NCBI GenBank assembly: GCA_901456055.1
Contig: CABDWT010000002.1
Location: 310,001-374,000 of the forward strand
DNA: 64,000 bases
Origin: Phytobacter ursingii
GTDB taxonomy: Bacteria; Pseudomonadota; Gammaproteobacteria; Enterobacterales; Enterobacteriaceae
Direction of reading: 5' to 3'
Each line of letters begins with the position of its first letter. The first letter of the stretch is position 1. The position numbers and the translations under genes were made by a program. The notes under the pieces were generated by a model. It was not told the DNA's origin and ran no database searches. It saw nothing but the letters and a program-made list of their open reading frames with translations. Positions 39,933 through 49,889 of this stretch are shown here, piece after piece.

Positions 39933-40636
39933 CCACATTTGCCATTGAGCAGATAGGCGTCATCCGCTCCCCCTATAAAGAAAAGTTTGCCGTTCCCCGC
40001 CAGCCTGGTCTGGTTAAACACGGGGGCGGCGAACTCCATCTGCTGCCTCCCTATAACCAGGCAGAAGCCGTACGCGGACTCGAAGCATTCAGTCATCTTT
40101 GGGTCGTGTTTATTTTCCACCAGACCATGGCCGGCGGCTGGCGCCCTACGGTACGCCCGCCACGGCTCGGGGGTAATACGCGGATGGGTGTTTTCGCCAC
40201 ACGCTCGACCTTCCGCCCTAACCCGATTGGCATGTCTTTGGTGGAGCTTAAAGGTATCCACTGTGAGAAAGAACATGTCATTTTGCGCCTGGGCAGTCTC
40301 GATCTCGTTGACGGCACACCCGTCGTAGATATCAAGCCTTACTTACCCTTTGCTGAGGCTCTGCCGCATGCCAGCGCCAGCTATGCGCAGCAGGCACCCG
40401 TCGCGGAGATGCCGGTGTACTTCACAGCGGAGATCGAAGCGACATTTCCTCAGTTAGAAAAGCGTTACCCGCAGCTAAGGTCGTTTATTATTGAGGTTCT
40501 GGCGCAGGATCCGCGCCCGGCATACCGTAAAGATGAGGAAATGGGGAAAACGTACGCGGTCTTGTTGCTGGATTTCAACGTACGCTGGCGCGTGACCACG
40601 GCAGGTTTTGAAGTGTTTGCGCTTGAAGGCCGTTAA
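39929..40636 (+). CDS. trmO: tRNA (N6-threonylcarbamoyladenosine-37) methyltransferase
   Basis: 235 aa, the E. coli length (formerly yaeB/tsaA). It makes m6t6A37 in tRNA-Thr(GGU) using SAM in a beta-barrel-type (class VIII) fold. Conserved parts: RPPRLGGNTRMGVFATRS, FRPNPIGMSLVEL, LDLVDGTPVVDIKPY. Start 39929 is set by the ATGA overlap with rcsF. Confidence 0.96.
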   Translation: MTTFAIEQIGVIRSPYKEKFAVPRQPGLVKHGGGELHLLPPYNQAEAVRGLEAFSHLWVVFIFHQTMAGGWRPTVRPPRLGGNTRMGVFATRSTFRPNPIGMSLVELKGIHCEKEHVILRLGSLDLVDGTPVVDIKPYLPFAEALPHASASYAQQAPVAEMPVYFTAEIEATFPQLEKRYPQLRSFIIEVLAQDPRPAYRKDEEMGKTYAVLLLDFNVRWRVTTAGFEVFALEGR

Positions 40637-40748
40637 TTTCTCCTCCCTCTACTTTTGGCATCTCTTTCTCGCTGGTAAACTGAATCACTTTTTTTGAATC
40701 AGGCTCCTTTTGAGTCTGTTCCAATCGTCCAAATGGAACCGTAACAAC

Positions 40749-42467
40749 ATGCGTACTAGCCAATACCTGCTCTCCACACTGAAGGAGACACCTGCCGACG
40801 CCGAAGTCATCAGCCATCAGTTGATGTTGCGCGCCGGGATGATCCGTAAGCTGGCCTCCGGGTTGTACACCTGGCTACCGACCGGCGTGCGCGTCCTGAA
40901 AAAAGTCGAAAACATCGTGCGTGAAGAGATGAACAACGCCGGTGCGATTGAGGTGTTAATGCCGGTCGTTCAGCCTTCTGAACTGTGGCAAGAGAGTGGT
41001 CGTTGGGAGCAGTACGGCCCGGAACTGCTGCGTATTTCTGACCGTGGCGAGCGTTCGTTTGTACTCGGCCCGACTCACGAAGAGGTGATTACCGATCTGA
41101 TTCGTAACGAGCTCAGCTCTTACAAACAGCTGCCGCTGAACTTCTTCCAGATCCAGACCAAGTTCCGTGACGAAGTACGTCCGCGTTTCGGCGTAATGCG
41201 TTCCCGTGAATTCCTGATGAAAGATGCTTACTCTTTCCATACCTCTCAGGAATCGCTGCAGGAAACCTACGACGCGATGTATGCCGCCTACAGCAAAATC
41301 TTTACCCGCATCGGGCTGGAGTTCCGCCCGGTTCAGGCAGATACCGGCTCTATTGGCGGTAGCGCATCTCATGAGTTCCAGGTACTGGCGCAGAGCGGTG
41401 AAGATGATATCGTCTTCTCCGATACCTCTGACTATGCCGCAAACATCGAACTGGCAGAAGCGGTAGCGCCGAAAGCGCCGCGTGCGGCGGCAACCCAGGA
41501 AATGACGCTGGTTGATACGCCGAACGCGAAAACCATCGCCGAACTGGTTGAGCAGTTCAACCTGCCGATTGAAAAAACCGTCAAGACTCTGCTGGTCAAA
41601 GCCGTTGAAGGCAGCAGCTACCCGCTGGTTGCCCTGCTGGTGCGTGGCGATCACGAACTGAACGAAGTAAAAGCAGAAAAACTGGCACAGGTTGCCAGCC
41701 CGCTGACTTTCGCGACCGAAGCCGAAATTCGCGCCGTGGTAAATGCGGGTCCAGGTTCGCTGGGGCCGGTAAATATGCCGATTCCGGTCGTTATCGACCG
41801 TACCGTTGCGGCAATGAGCGATTTTGCCGCTGGCGCTAACATTGATGGTAAACACTACTTTGGTATCAACTGGGATCGCGATGTGGCAACCCCGGAAGTT
41901 GCCGATATCCGTAACGTGGTTGCCGGCGATCCGAGCCCGGACGGTCAGGGTACGCTTCTGATCAAACGCGGTATCGAAGTCGGTCACATCTTCCAGTTAG
42001 GTACCAAATACTCAGAAGCGCTCAAGGCGGCCGTTCAGGGCGAAGACGGACGTAACCAGATCCTGACCATGGGTTGCTACGGTATCGGGGTAACCCGTGT
42101 TGTGGCTGCGGCGATTGAACAGAACTTCGACGATCGCGGTATCGTATGGCCAGAAGCGATTGCGCCGTTCCAGGTAGCGATTCTGCCAATGAACATGCAC
42201 AAATCTTACCGCGTTCAGGAGCTGGCTGAGAAGCTGTATGCCGAGCTGAGCGCGCAGGGTATTGACGTACTGATGGATGACCGAAAAGAGCGCCCGGGCG
42301 TCATGTTCGCCGATATGGAGCTCATCGGTATTCCGCACACTATCGTGCTGGGCGATCGTAACCTCGACAACGACGAGATTGAATACAAGTACCGTCGCAC
42401 CGGCGAAAAACAGATGATCAAGACGGGCGATATCCTGAATTACCTTGTCAGCGCCATCAAGGGCTAA
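40749..42467 (+). CDS. proS: Prolyl-tRNA synthetase
   Basis: 572 aa bacterial-type ProRS, the same length as E. coli. The class II core ([26 protein letters not shown] motif 2) is split by the INS editing domain (about 225-405) that clears Ala-tRNA(Pro). The C-terminal anticodon-binding domain follows. Start 40749 (MRTSQYLLS) is preferred; the open frame begins 13 codons earlier. Confidence 0.98.
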   Translation: MRTSQYLLSTLKETPADAEVISHQLMLRAGMIRKLASGLYTWLPTGVRVLKKVENIVREEMNNAGAIEVLMPVVQPSELWQESGRWEQYGPELLRISDRGERSFVLGPTHEEVITDLIRNELSSYKQLPLNFFQIQTKFRDEVRPRFGVMRSREFLMKDAYSFHTSQESLQETYDAMYAAYSKIFTRIGLEFRPVQADTGSIGGSASHEFQVLAQSGEDDIVFSDTSDYAANIELAEAVAPKAPRAAATQEMTLVDTPNAKTIAELVEQFNLPIEKTVKTLLVKAVEGSSYPLVALLVRGDHELNEVKAEKLAQVASPLTFATEAEIRAVVNAGPGSLGPVNMPIPVVIDRTVAAMSDFAAGANIDGKHYFGINWDRDVATPEVADIRNVVAGDPSPDGQGTLLIKRGIEVGHIFQLGTKYSEALKAAVQGEDGRNQILTMGCYGIGVTRVVAAAIEQNFDDRGIVWPEAIAPFQVAILPMNMHKSYRVQELAEKLYAELSAQGIDVLMDDRKERPGVMFADMELIGIPHTIVLGDRNLDNDEIEYKYRRTGEKQMIKTGDILNYLVSAIKG

Positions 42468-42471
42468 CAGT

Positions 42472-42500
42472 AAAAAGCCTCGCATATGCGAGGCTTTTTT
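42472..42500. terminator. Two-way terminator between proS and nlpE
   Basis: AAAAAGCCTCGCAT followed by ATGCGAGGCTTTTTT, a near-perfect palindrome with T runs on both strands. It separates the convergent genes. Confidence 0.93.
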
Positions 42501-42501
42501 A

Positions 42502-43197
42502 TTAGTGATTACAATCTTTTCCGGCTATAAATTTCGCGTTTTTATCCGCCACCAGCGCCTTCTCCATCACCCCGTTATCCGTTTTCGGCTGTAGCGTGAA
42601 ATGCCCTTCCACCTCCAGCAATACCGGCTGCGAAGTCTGACCTGCCGCTGCTTTATATTGTTGTTCGAGCCGCGCGTCGTTGCTTACTGCAACCCGTTTG
42701 CCCGTAATACAATCGGCGAACTCCGCCATGCCAGCAGTACGCGAATACATGCCCCGCATCGCCATCGGCGTTGTTGGCAATGTTGCGGTGACCGGCTGCA
42801 ATACATAATTAAGCTGCGAGTGAATCGGATTCCCTTCTCGATCCAGCATTTCCAGCGCACTGCCTTTCGCGCGGAAATAGAGTTTATCGCCACCGGCATC
42901 CGTCAGCACCAGCTTGTCTGCGGTGCGAGCCCATCGCCCGTAGGAGGCAAAATTTGATGGTGCTTTGCCGCCCTGATAACCCTGATTCATCACCCAGGTG
43001 CCATCTTTTTCAAGGAACAATGAGGTTTCGATCCCTTCACAATCAGCGCACGGCAGAATACCGCGCCAGCTCTGTTGCATTGGCTTGAGCTTTTCAGCCC
43101 GCACCGGGGATACCGTTTCAACCTCTCCCCGGTTGTTGCACCCCATCAGCGCAAAGAGTGTCATTGCCGCAGCCAAAGATACAATCACTTTATTCAC
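42502..43197 (-). CDS. nlpE: NlpE (CutF), copper/adhesion-related outer-membrane lipoprotein
   Basis: 231 aa from the GTG at 43197, which follows AAGGA with suitable spacing. The lipobox FALMGC places the lipidated Cys at 20. The N-terminal domain holds the CADC pair (CxxC); the C-terminal OB-type domain has two Cys, near DCITGK and at the end (KDCNH). In E. coli NlpE activates the Cpx response on surface contact or when lipoprotein transport or disulfide formation fails. It is more diverged from E. coli than its neighbours, mostly in the C-terminal domain. Confidence 0.95.
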   Translation of the reverse strand: MNKVIVSLAAAMTLFALMGCNNRGEVETVSPVRAEKLKPMQQSWRGILPCADCEGIETSLFLEKDGTWVMNQGYQGGKAPSNFASYGRWARTADKLVLTDAGGDKLYFRAKGSALEMLDREGNPIHSQLNYVLQPVTATLPTTPMAMRGMYSRTAGMAEFADCITGKRVAVSNDARLEQQYKAAAGQTSQPVLLEVEGHFTLQPKTDNGVMEKALVADKNAKFIAGKDCNH

Positions 43198-43232
43198 TCT
43201 TTTTTCCTTATGAACAGTTCTTATCTCGTCCG

Positions 43233-43655
43233 TCACTCCTGCGGGCGACGAACCTTCCCTCGTAGCGCTTTTACAGAGGATTTCTGCGCTTTTCCCGCCA
43301 GGCGCCGCTCTTTCGACGCCCGCGTTGGGCGGGTAGCCCGGCGGTTTTTTTGCACCACCGTCAGTTCCCTGATTAACGCCACCAGCCGGGCGATCGCCGC
43401 TTCGCGATTCATTTCCTGGCTACGGTATTCTTGCGCCTTGATAATCACGACGCCCTCGGACGTTAAGAGATGATGCGTCGCTGTCAGCAACTTCTCTTTA
43501 TAAAACTCGGGTAAGCTGGACGCACGGATGTCGAAACGCAGATGGATAGCCGTAGAGGCCTTATTCACATGCTGTCCACCCGCCCCTTGCGCGCGAATCG
43601 CGGTAATCTCCAGCTCTTCATCAGGAATACTGACCTGGCGGGATATCTCAATCAT
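43233..43655 (-). CDS. arfB: Alternative ribosome-rescue factor B (peptidyl-tRNA hydrolase)
   Basis: 140 aa, formerly YaeJ. A GGQ motif (26-28) in the release-factor-like domain hydrolyses peptidyl-tRNA on stalled ribosomes, and the basic C-terminal tail ([21 protein letters not shown]) reads the empty mRNA channel. It overlaps yaeQ by the ATGA pattern, so the two are co-translated. Confidence 0.97.
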   Translation of the reverse strand: MIEISRQVSIPDEELEITAIRAQGAGGQHVNKASTAIHLRFDIRASSLPEFYKEKLLTATHHLLTSEGVVIIKAQEYRSQEMNREAAIARLVALIRELTVVQKNRRATRPTRASKERRLAGKAQKSSVKALRGKVRRPQE

Positions 43656-44197
43656 GCGTGCTGTTGCCAGGTCGTCAGGTGGATTTCCAGATTGGTTTGA
43701 GTATCGCTCAGCCAGATAGTTCCTTCCTGGAGAGTGGCTTGCAGCGACATTGTCCGCTCCGCCAGCCCACTGAGCATCGCCAGTTGCTCATCATCCAGAT
43801 ACCAGATGCTCAGATTCTTAAATCCAGCGAGTTTAGTCTGGTTCTGCTGCCACCAGATTTGCGCCGCTCGAGAGTTATAGGTGAACAGCGCCACCTCTTT
43901 CGACTGAGAACAGGCTTTTTTTATCCGCCGTTCGTCCGGCAATCCGAGCTCGATCCACAGGTCGATACCCAGATGATCGTTGCGTAGCCACACTTCGGGC
44001 TCATCATCCGCACAGAGCCCACGGGTGAACTGTAGCCGTTCGTCCGCGAATTTAATCCATGCCAACAGGCGCAGCATCATGCGCTCCTGCGTCTCGGAAG
44101 GATGACGGGCAAGCGTCAATGTGGCATCGAGAAACTGATTCCGGTCTAAATCCGCCACATTCACAGTAGCTTTATAAATGGTTGCTTTAAGCGCCAT
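43652..44197 (-). CDS. yaeQ: YaeQ family protein
   Basis: 181 aa, the E. coli length. YaeQ has a PD-(D/E)xK nuclease-like fold by known structures; the biochemical role is not established. Conserved segments: [19 protein letters not shown] and [14 protein letters not shown]. It is the first gene of a yaeQ-arfB pair read toward nlpE. Confidence 0.95.
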   Translation of the reverse strand: MALKATIYKATVNVADLDRNQFLDATLTLARHPSETQERMMLRLLAWIKFADERLQFTRGLCADDEPEVWLRNDHLGIDLWIELGLPDERRIKKACSQSKEVALFTYNSRAAQIWWQQNQTKLAGFKNLSIWYLDDEQLAMLSGLAERTMSLQATLQEGTIWLSDTQTNLEIHLTTWQQHA

Positions 44198-44304
44198 ACC
44201 GCCTCCTTTGCATAACAGCGGCTATTGTAGCGAATAAAGATATAACGTGCTGTTATCTCTTATTCTGCGGTTAATTCATCACTCTGATAATGACCTGTCG
44301 GGTA

Positions 44305-44313
44305 TGGTATAGT
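44305..44313 (+). promoter_or_regulatory. Candidate extended -10 promoter for yaeP-rof
   Basis: TATAGT (44308-44313) with TG one base upstream. No good -35 is seen. It lies about 78 bases before the yaeP start. Confidence 0.5.
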
Positions 44314-44390
44314 CACCTTGCTAAACAGAGTTAATCTTCGTAGGCTTAATGGTATCTCACAGTAAAGCCAGAGTGCTGACAGGAGGACGT

Positions 44391-44591
44391 GTGGGAAATT
44401 ATTGTGAGTTAATACGCCAGCGGTATGCGGAAATTGCCAGCGGAGACTTAGGGTATATCCCGGATGCGCTGGGGTGCGTATTGAAGGTTTTGAATGAAGT
44501 GGCTTCGGACGATGCCGTTTCAGAGTCGGTCAGGGAAAAGGCGGCGTATGCTGCCGCGAACTTACTGGTGAGCGATTATGTCAATGAATGA
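44391..44591 (+). CDS. yaeP: YaeP family protein
   Basis: 66 aa from a GTG start at 44391, preceded by AGGAGG four bases away. The length and end ([11 protein letters not shown]) match E. coli YaeP. Function unknown. It overlaps rof; the pair forms one operon. Confidence 0.93.
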   Translation: MGNYCELIRQRYAEIASGDLGYIPDALGCVLKVLNEVASDDAVSESVREKAAYAAANLLVSDYVNE

Positions 44592-44838
44592 TACCTATCA
44601 ACCCATCAATTGCGATGACTATGACAACCTGGAACTCGCCTGTCAGCATCATCTCTTACTGACGCTCGAGCTCAAAGATGGCGAAACGCTGCAGGCAAAA
44701 GCCAGCGATTTAGTATCTCGCAAAAATGTGGAATATTTGGTTGTTGAAATTGCAGGAACAACGCGCGAACTGCGTCTCGACAAAATTGCCAGCTTTAGTC
44801 ATCCGGAAATCGGCACCGTCGTGGTGAGCGAATCCTGA
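44584..44838 (+). CDS. rof: Rof (YaeO), inhibitor of Rho-dependent termination
   Basis: 84 aa when started at MNDTYQPIN. An in-frame ATG two codons upstream (44578) is the alternative. The acidic Sm-like barrel binds the RNA-binding domain of Rho and blocks it; [24 protein letters not shown] is the conserved core. It overlaps the end of yaeP, so coupling is likely. A hairpin without a strong T run lies between it and tilS. Confidence 0.95.
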   Translation: MNDTYQPINCDDYDNLELACQHHLLLTLELKDGETLQAKASDLVSRKNVEYLVVEIAGTTRELRLDKIASFSHPEIGTVVVSES

Positions 44839-44847
44839 CGGCACTTT

Positions 44848-44870
44848 CGGGCAGCGTTGACTGCCCGTTA
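44848..44870. terminator. Weak hairpin between rof and tilS
   Basis: CGGGCAG/CTGCCCG with a six-base loop between convergent genes. The following sequence (TTACTTCT) is only moderately T-rich. Confidence 0.45.
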
Positions 44871-46163
44871 CTTCTGCCACATTAGCCGCATTCCAGGCTG
44901 CCCATTTTCGGCTTTTCCCTCCTGCGTAACAAACACGCCCGCCGCAGCAATCAGTGACTCACCGTAAAAAAGCAGTGGCGTTGTATCCCGACGCCAGGGC
45001 GCAACACCCAACTCCTGCCAGATCTTTTTGAGCTTACGGCCCCCGTTACGCCCCTGGATGTGCAAGGTTCCTGTCGCCTGAAAGCGTACCGATACCGCTT
45101 CGTCAGCCTTCGGCGGCCGCAGTTCATCACCAGGCATAAGTCGCAGAACGCCAAGCCCGTCAGGTAATGTAAGCGGCAAAAAAGGATCGCTCCATAGCAG
45201 CATATTTTCGCGCTGGCCCGTAAGGGGCTTAACCCACCACAAATAACCCTGATAGCGGCGGATTTCATGCTCGCCAAGACACAGACATGGCGTGGCATCT
45301 TCTCTGGCTAACGCCACCTCCTGCCAGACCCGTCGAAGCATCTCCCGGGAGGGCATCGGCGCCTTTTGCGCGGAAAGCCAACGACGTAAGAGAGCGGCAC
45401 GGCGTACTGCGCTTAACGTTTCCAGCGCCGCAATCGACAGCCCGCCGTCACGGTGAGTCGCTGCCGCAAGATCTTCGGCCAGCAGTTCATCAAGCAATTG
45501 CTCCTGCTCGCCGCATAAAGCAGCACTCCGGGCAACCGCATCGGCGAAATGTGGCCAACGGGCATTCAATACCGGCAGAACGCGCAAACGCAGGAAGTTG
45601 CGGTCATATGCATCATCGGCGTTACTCTCGTCCTCAACCCACGATAAGCCATGTTGCTGCGCCCAGCGAAGCAGCGATTCGCGTGTTTCATTCAACAGCG
45701 GTCTAAGGAGCATGGTATCGGCAAATGGCAGCGTTTCCGGCATACCCGCAAGCCCGGCCGGACCACTTCCCCGTTTAAGCGCCAGTAAAAATGTCTCGCA
45801 CTGGTCGTCAAGATGCTGGGCAGTAAGCAGTAAGTCCCCGGGTAGTAACGCCTGAGTAAAAGCGGCATAGCGCGCTTTTCTCGCCTGCGCTTCAATCCCA
45901 TCACCCTCATCCACGAGTTGTACCCGATGAACAACAAGCGGCACCTGCCAGCCCTCGCAGATCTGCTGACAATGGGCAGCCCAGGCATCCGCATTGGCGC
46001 TTAATCCGTGGTGAATATGAATCGCGCGCAGGGAAATATCCGGCTGCTGATGACGCCACTGTACCAGACGGTGCAGCAGTACCGTCGAATCGAGCCCGCC
46101 GCTGAATGCCACCAAAAACTGGCATTGATGGACAGGCAAGCGAGAAAGTAATGGCAGGATCAT
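44868..46163 (-). CDS. tilS: tRNA(Ile)-lysidine synthase
   Basis: 431 aa. The PP-loop motif [11 protein letters not shown] near the N-terminus binds ATP. It attaches lysine to C34 of tRNA-Ile(CAU), so that AUA is read as Ile. The tRNA-contacting C-terminal domains are present to GMRLMWQK. Start 46163 (MILPLLS) aligns with the E. coli start. In-frame ATGs upstream exist, and none of them has a clear ribosome site. Confidence 0.95.
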   Translation of the reverse strand: MILPLLSRLPVHQCQFLVAFSGGLDSTVLLHRLVQWRHQQPDISLRAIHIHHGLSANADAWAAHCQQICEGWQVPLVVHRVQLVDEGDGIEAQARKARYAAFTQALLPGDLLLTAQHLDDQCETFLLALKRGSGPAGLAGMPETLPFADTMLLRPLLNETRESLLRWAQQHGLSWVEDESNADDAYDRNFLRLRVLPVLNARWPHFADAVARSAALCGEQEQLLDELLAEDLAAATHRDGGLSIAALETLSAVRRAALLRRWLSAQKAPMPSREMLRRVWQEVALAREDATPCLCLGEHEIRRYQGYLWWVKPLTGQRENMLLWSDPFLPLTLPDGLGVLRLMPGDELRPPKADEAVSVRFQATGTLHIQGRNGGRKLKKIWQELGVAPWRRDTTPLLFYGESLIAAAGVFVTQEGKAENGQPGMRLMWQK

Positions 46164-46226
46164 GGTATTAACCAAAACGGAAATCATGCCCGGCACGTTA
46201 CCGGGCATTGCTGTGACTGGCAAGGC

Positions 46227-46616
46227 TTACTGCTGATAGAGTTCCAGCGGCAGGTTGTCAGGATCTTTAAAAAAGGTAAAGCGCTTACCGGTATAGGGGT
46301 CCACACGGATTGCCTCGCAGGTGACATTGTGCGCCTGCAGGTGAGCAACCGCCTGATCGATATCCGCAACGCTGAAAGCCAGATGACGCAACCCGCAGGC
46401 TTCCGGCCCACTCGGACGTGCTGGCGGAAAGGGAAACGAAAACAACTCAATGACATACAGACCATTCAACGCCAGATCGCCTTTCCATGAGTCGCGCTCT
46501 TCCCGATAAACTTCGCTTTGCAGCGTAAAACCCAGGATATCGCAATAGAACGCTTTACTCTTTACATAATCCGTTGCGATGATGGCGATGTGATGTACCT
46601 GTTTTAAACCCAGCAT
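46227..46616 (-). CDS. yaeR: YaeR, VOC-family (glyoxalase-like) metalloprotein
   Basis: 129 aa, the E. coli length, with N-terminus MLGLKQVHHIAIIATDY. VOC-fold ligands: His near residue 8-9, Glu in YVIELFSF, His in LRHLAFSV and the Glu of LPLELYQQ. Substrate unknown. The open frame extends 28 codons upstream into ldcC. In the same direction as ldcC and tilS. Confidence 0.94.
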   Translation of the reverse strand: MLGLKQVHHIAIIATDYVKSKAFYCDILGFTLQSEVYREERDSWKGDLALNGLYVIELFSFPFPPARPSGPEACGLRHLAFSVADIDQAVAHLQAHNVTCEAIRVDPYTGKRFTFFKDPDNLPLELYQQ

Positions 46617-46672
46617 AGTGTCTCCTTTTGTCTCTTCGCACGTTACCGTTGTGGCAGGTAACCCGCAAGAGG

Positions 46673-48811
46673 CTACGGTCTTTTTAAGACACGTACCCAA
46701 TAGACGCCATCCTCTCCCCTCTTCGCGCCATGGATATCTGTTTCAAAACCCGGATAGTGCCGCCCTATCGCACAGAGCATTAACAGGAAATCCAAAACCG
46801 AACGACTCGCTTCGGTGATCATCTCGCCCGGCATCAGTAACGGCACGCCCGGCGGGTAAGGTAAGATCATATTGGCGGAAATACGTCCCGTTAGCCTTTC
46901 CAGTTCGATGGTTTCTACCTCACCACGAATTTGCTGTTGCCAAGCCTGATGCGGCGTCAGTTTCATTTCCGGCAACACATCGAACGCCCGCAGCATCAGT
47001 TGCGGCAGATCGTGCTGGCGAATCAATTTATGGATGCCCTGCGCAAGGTCCTGGATCCGCATGTTGCGGTAGAAGTCAGGATCTTCTGCATACAGATCCG
47101 GCAGCATGTTCTTCACGCGTAAATTGAGATCATAGGATCGTTTGAACTCCATTAATCCACGCAATAAGCCCATGGCACGGGTTTTATCGATCCCGATACT
47201 GAACAGGAACAACAGATTGTAAGGACCCGTTTTTTCCACCACCACGCCGCGCTCATCAAGAAACTTCGCCACCAGCGCCGCCGGGATCCCCTCTTCACTC
47301 ATAGTGCCTTGCTCATCCATACCCGGCGTAAGAATAGTCACCTTGACCGGATCGAGGAACATATGATCTTCATCGGCGTCGCGAAAACCGTGCCAGCTTT
47401 CTCCTGGCGCTACCGGCCAGCAGTCCGCCTCGTTGATCTCCTCCGGCTGCCAGATATCAAAAAACCAGCCATCGGCTTCATCTTTTAACCGCTGTACCTC
47501 TTTACGGAAATGCAACGCGCGCTCAACCGAACGGTTAATCAGCCGTTTACCCGGGTTACCACGCAACATGGCCGCGGCGGTCTCAATGGAGGCAACCAGC
47601 GGATAGCTCGGCGATGTGGACGTATGCATCATAAACGCTTCGTTAAAGGTGTCTTCGTCATATTCACCCTTAACATGAATGAGCGAGGCCTGCGAAAACG
47701 CCGCCAGCATTTTGTGTGTCGATTGCGTTTCGAATATCACTTTGCCAGGCACCCGCTCTCCGCTCATGCCGCTCTTTCCGGCATAAATCGGATGAAAATT
47801 TGTGTACGGCACCCATGCGGAATCGAAATGAATAGAAGGCACATCCAGCGTTTTTTTAATCCAGTCGGTGTTGTATAACAGCCCGTCATACGTGGAGTTG
47901 GTGATTACCGCATGGACCGGCCAGGCTGCGCCAGCGGTTGCAGCAATCTTTTGTTCAATACTGGCATGGGTAAATTCCCGGCGCGGAATGCCGCCCAGAA
48001 TCCCCAGCGCGTTACGTCCCGGTTTCAGCCACAGCGGCGTAACATCACTCATCATTAACAGATGGGCCAGCGACTTGTGGCAATTGCGGTCAATAAGTAG
48101 CGTACTGCCCACCGGCGCGGCGTACATACCCACAATTTTATTGGAGGTGGAGGTCCCATTGGTGACCATATAGCTTTGCTCAGCGCCAAAGGTGCGGGCG
48201 ATATACTCCTCGGCTTCCAGATGAGGCCCGCTATGGTCCAGAAGCGAGCCCAGCTCGGTAACCGAGATAGAAACATCTGCTTTCAGCGTATTTCCGCCGA
48301 AGAAATCATAAAACAGACAGCCGACCGGGCTTTTCAGGTAGGCCGTACCCGCCATATGACCTGGCGTACAGAAGGTATATTTCCCCTCTTTCACATAGGT
48401 AAACAGCGCTTTGGTAAAAGGCGGCGTGATGTTATCGAGATACTCTTTCGTGTACTGCCCAATACGTGTTGCAATGTCATCAGCCATCCCCAGCGCATAT
48501 TCAAAAAACCACAGCGCCATGCGCATATCTTGTGCGCTGACGTCCAGCGTTGAATGGGTATTAATAAAGGCATAGAGGGGAAGATATTCGTTAAGCTGGT
48601 TGATATCGCTGCATAAATCGAGCGTGTACTCGTCCCAGTCGAAAATGACACCGCAGATGCGCGGGTTGTGTTCGATAAATTTCAGCAGGTCGCTGCTATT
48701 TTGTGGCCAGATTATCTGAAACCCTTGCGCCTGGAGCGCCTGCTCAAGCTCCTTGATCGGCTCATCTTTGTAAAAGACGCCGTGCGGCCCCATGATGGCA
48801 ATAATATTCAC
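46673..48811 (-). CDS. ldcC: Constitutive lysine decarboxylase LdcC
   Basis: 712 aa fold-type I PLP enzyme that converts lysine to cadaverine. The N-terminal wing domain (about 1-130) is followed by the core with the PLP lysine in ETQSTHKMLAA (about 367). The GTG start at 48811 is chosen for AGGAGG five bases upstream and the product MNIIAIMGPHG; the open frame runs 24 codons further. The gene begins about 55 bases beyond the accA terminator, so it has its own promoter or weak read-through. The context (next to accA, no cadB) supports ldcC rather than the acid-induced cadA. Confidence 0.95.
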   Translation of the reverse strand: MNIIAIMGPHGVFYKDEPIKELEQALQAQGFQIIWPQNSSDLLKFIEHNPRICGVIFDWDEYTLDLCSDINQLNEYLPLYAFINTHSTLDVSAQDMRMALWFFEYALGMADDIATRIGQYTKEYLDNITPPFTKALFTYVKEGKYTFCTPGHMAGTAYLKSPVGCLFYDFFGGNTLKADVSISVTELGSLLDHSGPHLEAEEYIARTFGAEQSYMVTNGTSTSNKIVGMYAAPVGSTLLIDRNCHKSLAHLLMMSDVTPLWLKPGRNALGILGGIPRREFTHASIEQKIAATAGAAWPVHAVITNSTYDGLLYNTDWIKKTLDVPSIHFDSAWVPYTNFHPIYAGKSGMSGERVPGKVIFETQSTHKMLAAFSQASLIHVKGEYDEDTFNEAFMMHTSTSPSYPLVASIETAAAMLRGNPGKRLINRSVERALHFRKEVQRLKDEADGWFFDIWQPEEINEADCWPVAPGESWHGFRDADEDHMFLDPVKVTILTPGMDEQGTMSEEGIPAALVAKFLDERGVVVEKTGPYNLLFLFSIGIDKTRAMGLLRGLMEFKRSYDLNLRVKNMLPDLYAEDPDFYRNMRIQDLAQGIHKLIRQHDLPQLMLRAFDVLPEMKLTPHQAWQQQIRGEVETIELERLTGRISANMILPYPPGVPLLMPGEMITEASRSVLDFLLMLCAIGRHYPGFETDIHGAKRGEDGVYWVRVLKRP

Positions 48812-48865
48812 GGTTACCTCCTGAAAAAAACCTAAGTTAATCATAGTTGAGGTAAACCGCGGGTA

Positions 48866-48895
48866 TAAAAAAAGCCACAACAATGTGTGGCTTTT
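48866..48895 (-). terminator. Terminator after accA
   Basis: In the transcript GCCACA/TGTGGC flanked by A and U runs (AAAAGCCACA, then TGTGGCTTTTTTT). It closes the long operon that ends with accA. Confidence 0.88.
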
Positions 48896-48917
48896 CAGAA
48901 TGATCTTTCAACGCTTA

Positions 48918-49877
48918 TCAGGCGTAACCGTAGCTCATCAGACGCTGGTAACGGCGATTACGCAGATCATCTTTGCTCAGTACGTCCAGATCCGCCAGAT
49001 CCGCAATCAGTTGCGCTTTCAGAGAGGCAGCGATTGCTTCCGGGTTACGGTGTGCGCCGCCTAACGGCTCCGGAATGATCGAGTCGATCAGTTTCAGCTC
49101 TTTCAGACGCGGTGCAATGATGCCCATTGCATCGGCAGCTAATGGCGCTTTGTCGGCGCTTTTCCACAGAATGGACGCACAGCCTTCCGGGGAGATAACG
49201 GAATAGGTGCTGTATTGCAGCATATTCACTTTGTCACCCACGCCAATGGCCAGCGCACCGCCAGAACCACCTTCACCGATAACGGTACAAATAACCGGAA
49301 CGCTCAGACGAGACATTTCCCGCAGGTTACGCGCGATTGCCTCAGACTGACCACGCTCTTCCGCGCCCACGCCAGGATATGCACCTGGGGTGTCGATAAA
49401 AGTGATGATCGGCATATTGAAACGTTCAGCCATTTCCATCAGGCGCAACGCTTTGCGATACCCTTCCGGCGCTGGCATACCAAAATTGCGGCGAATTTTT
49501 TCTTTGGTTTCGCGGCCTTTCTGGTGGCCGATAATCATCACCGGACGCCCGTCGAGGCGAGCGATCCCACCGACGATAGCTTTATCGTCCGCATAAGCGC
49601 GGTCGCCAGCCAGTTCGTCAAATTCATCAAATGCAAGGCGGACATAATCCAGGGTGTATGGACGCAGCGGATGGCGAGCCAGCTGAGCAACTTGCCATGC
49701 ACCAAGATCGGCAAAGATTTTGCGCGTCAGTTCTACGCTTTTTTCACGCAGACGATGCACTTCTTCATCGATGTTAATATCCAGTTTTTCATCCTGACGG
49801 CTTACGGACGTCAGAGAATCGATTTTCGCTTCCAGCTCGGCAATCGGCTGTTCGAAATCAAGGAAATTCAGACTCAT
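48918..49877 (-). CDS. accA: Acetyl-CoA carboxylase carboxyltransferase alpha subunit
   Basis: 319 aa, the E. coli length. With AccD it transfers CO2 from biotin to acetyl-CoA to make malonyl-CoA, the first step of fatty acid synthesis. Conserved [17 protein letters not shown] and [18 protein letters not shown]. It starts 12 bases after dnaE stops; it is the last gene of the cluster, before the terminator. Confidence 0.98.
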   Translation of the reverse strand: MSLNFLDFEQPIAELEAKIDSLTSVSRQDEKLDINIDEEVHRLREKSVELTRKIFADLGAWQVAQLARHPLRPYTLDYVRLAFDEFDELAGDRAYADDKAIVGGIARLDGRPVMIIGHQKGRETKEKIRRNFGMPAPEGYRKALRLMEMAERFNMPIITFIDTPGAYPGVGAEERGQSEAIARNLREMSRLSVPVICTVIGEGGSGGALAIGVGDKVNMLQYSTYSVISPEGCASILWKSADKAPLAADAMGIIAPRLKELKLIDSIIPEPLGGAHRNPEAIAASLKAQLIADLADLDVLSKDDLRNRRYQRLMSYGYA

Positions 49878-49889
49878 AGTATTCCTGTA

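Noticed and set aside
48866-48895. The accA hairpin as an attenuator controlling ldcC
   Set aside because: The simple stem with a U run and no leader peptide fits a plain terminator. ldcC has its own good ribosome site and could have its own promoter.
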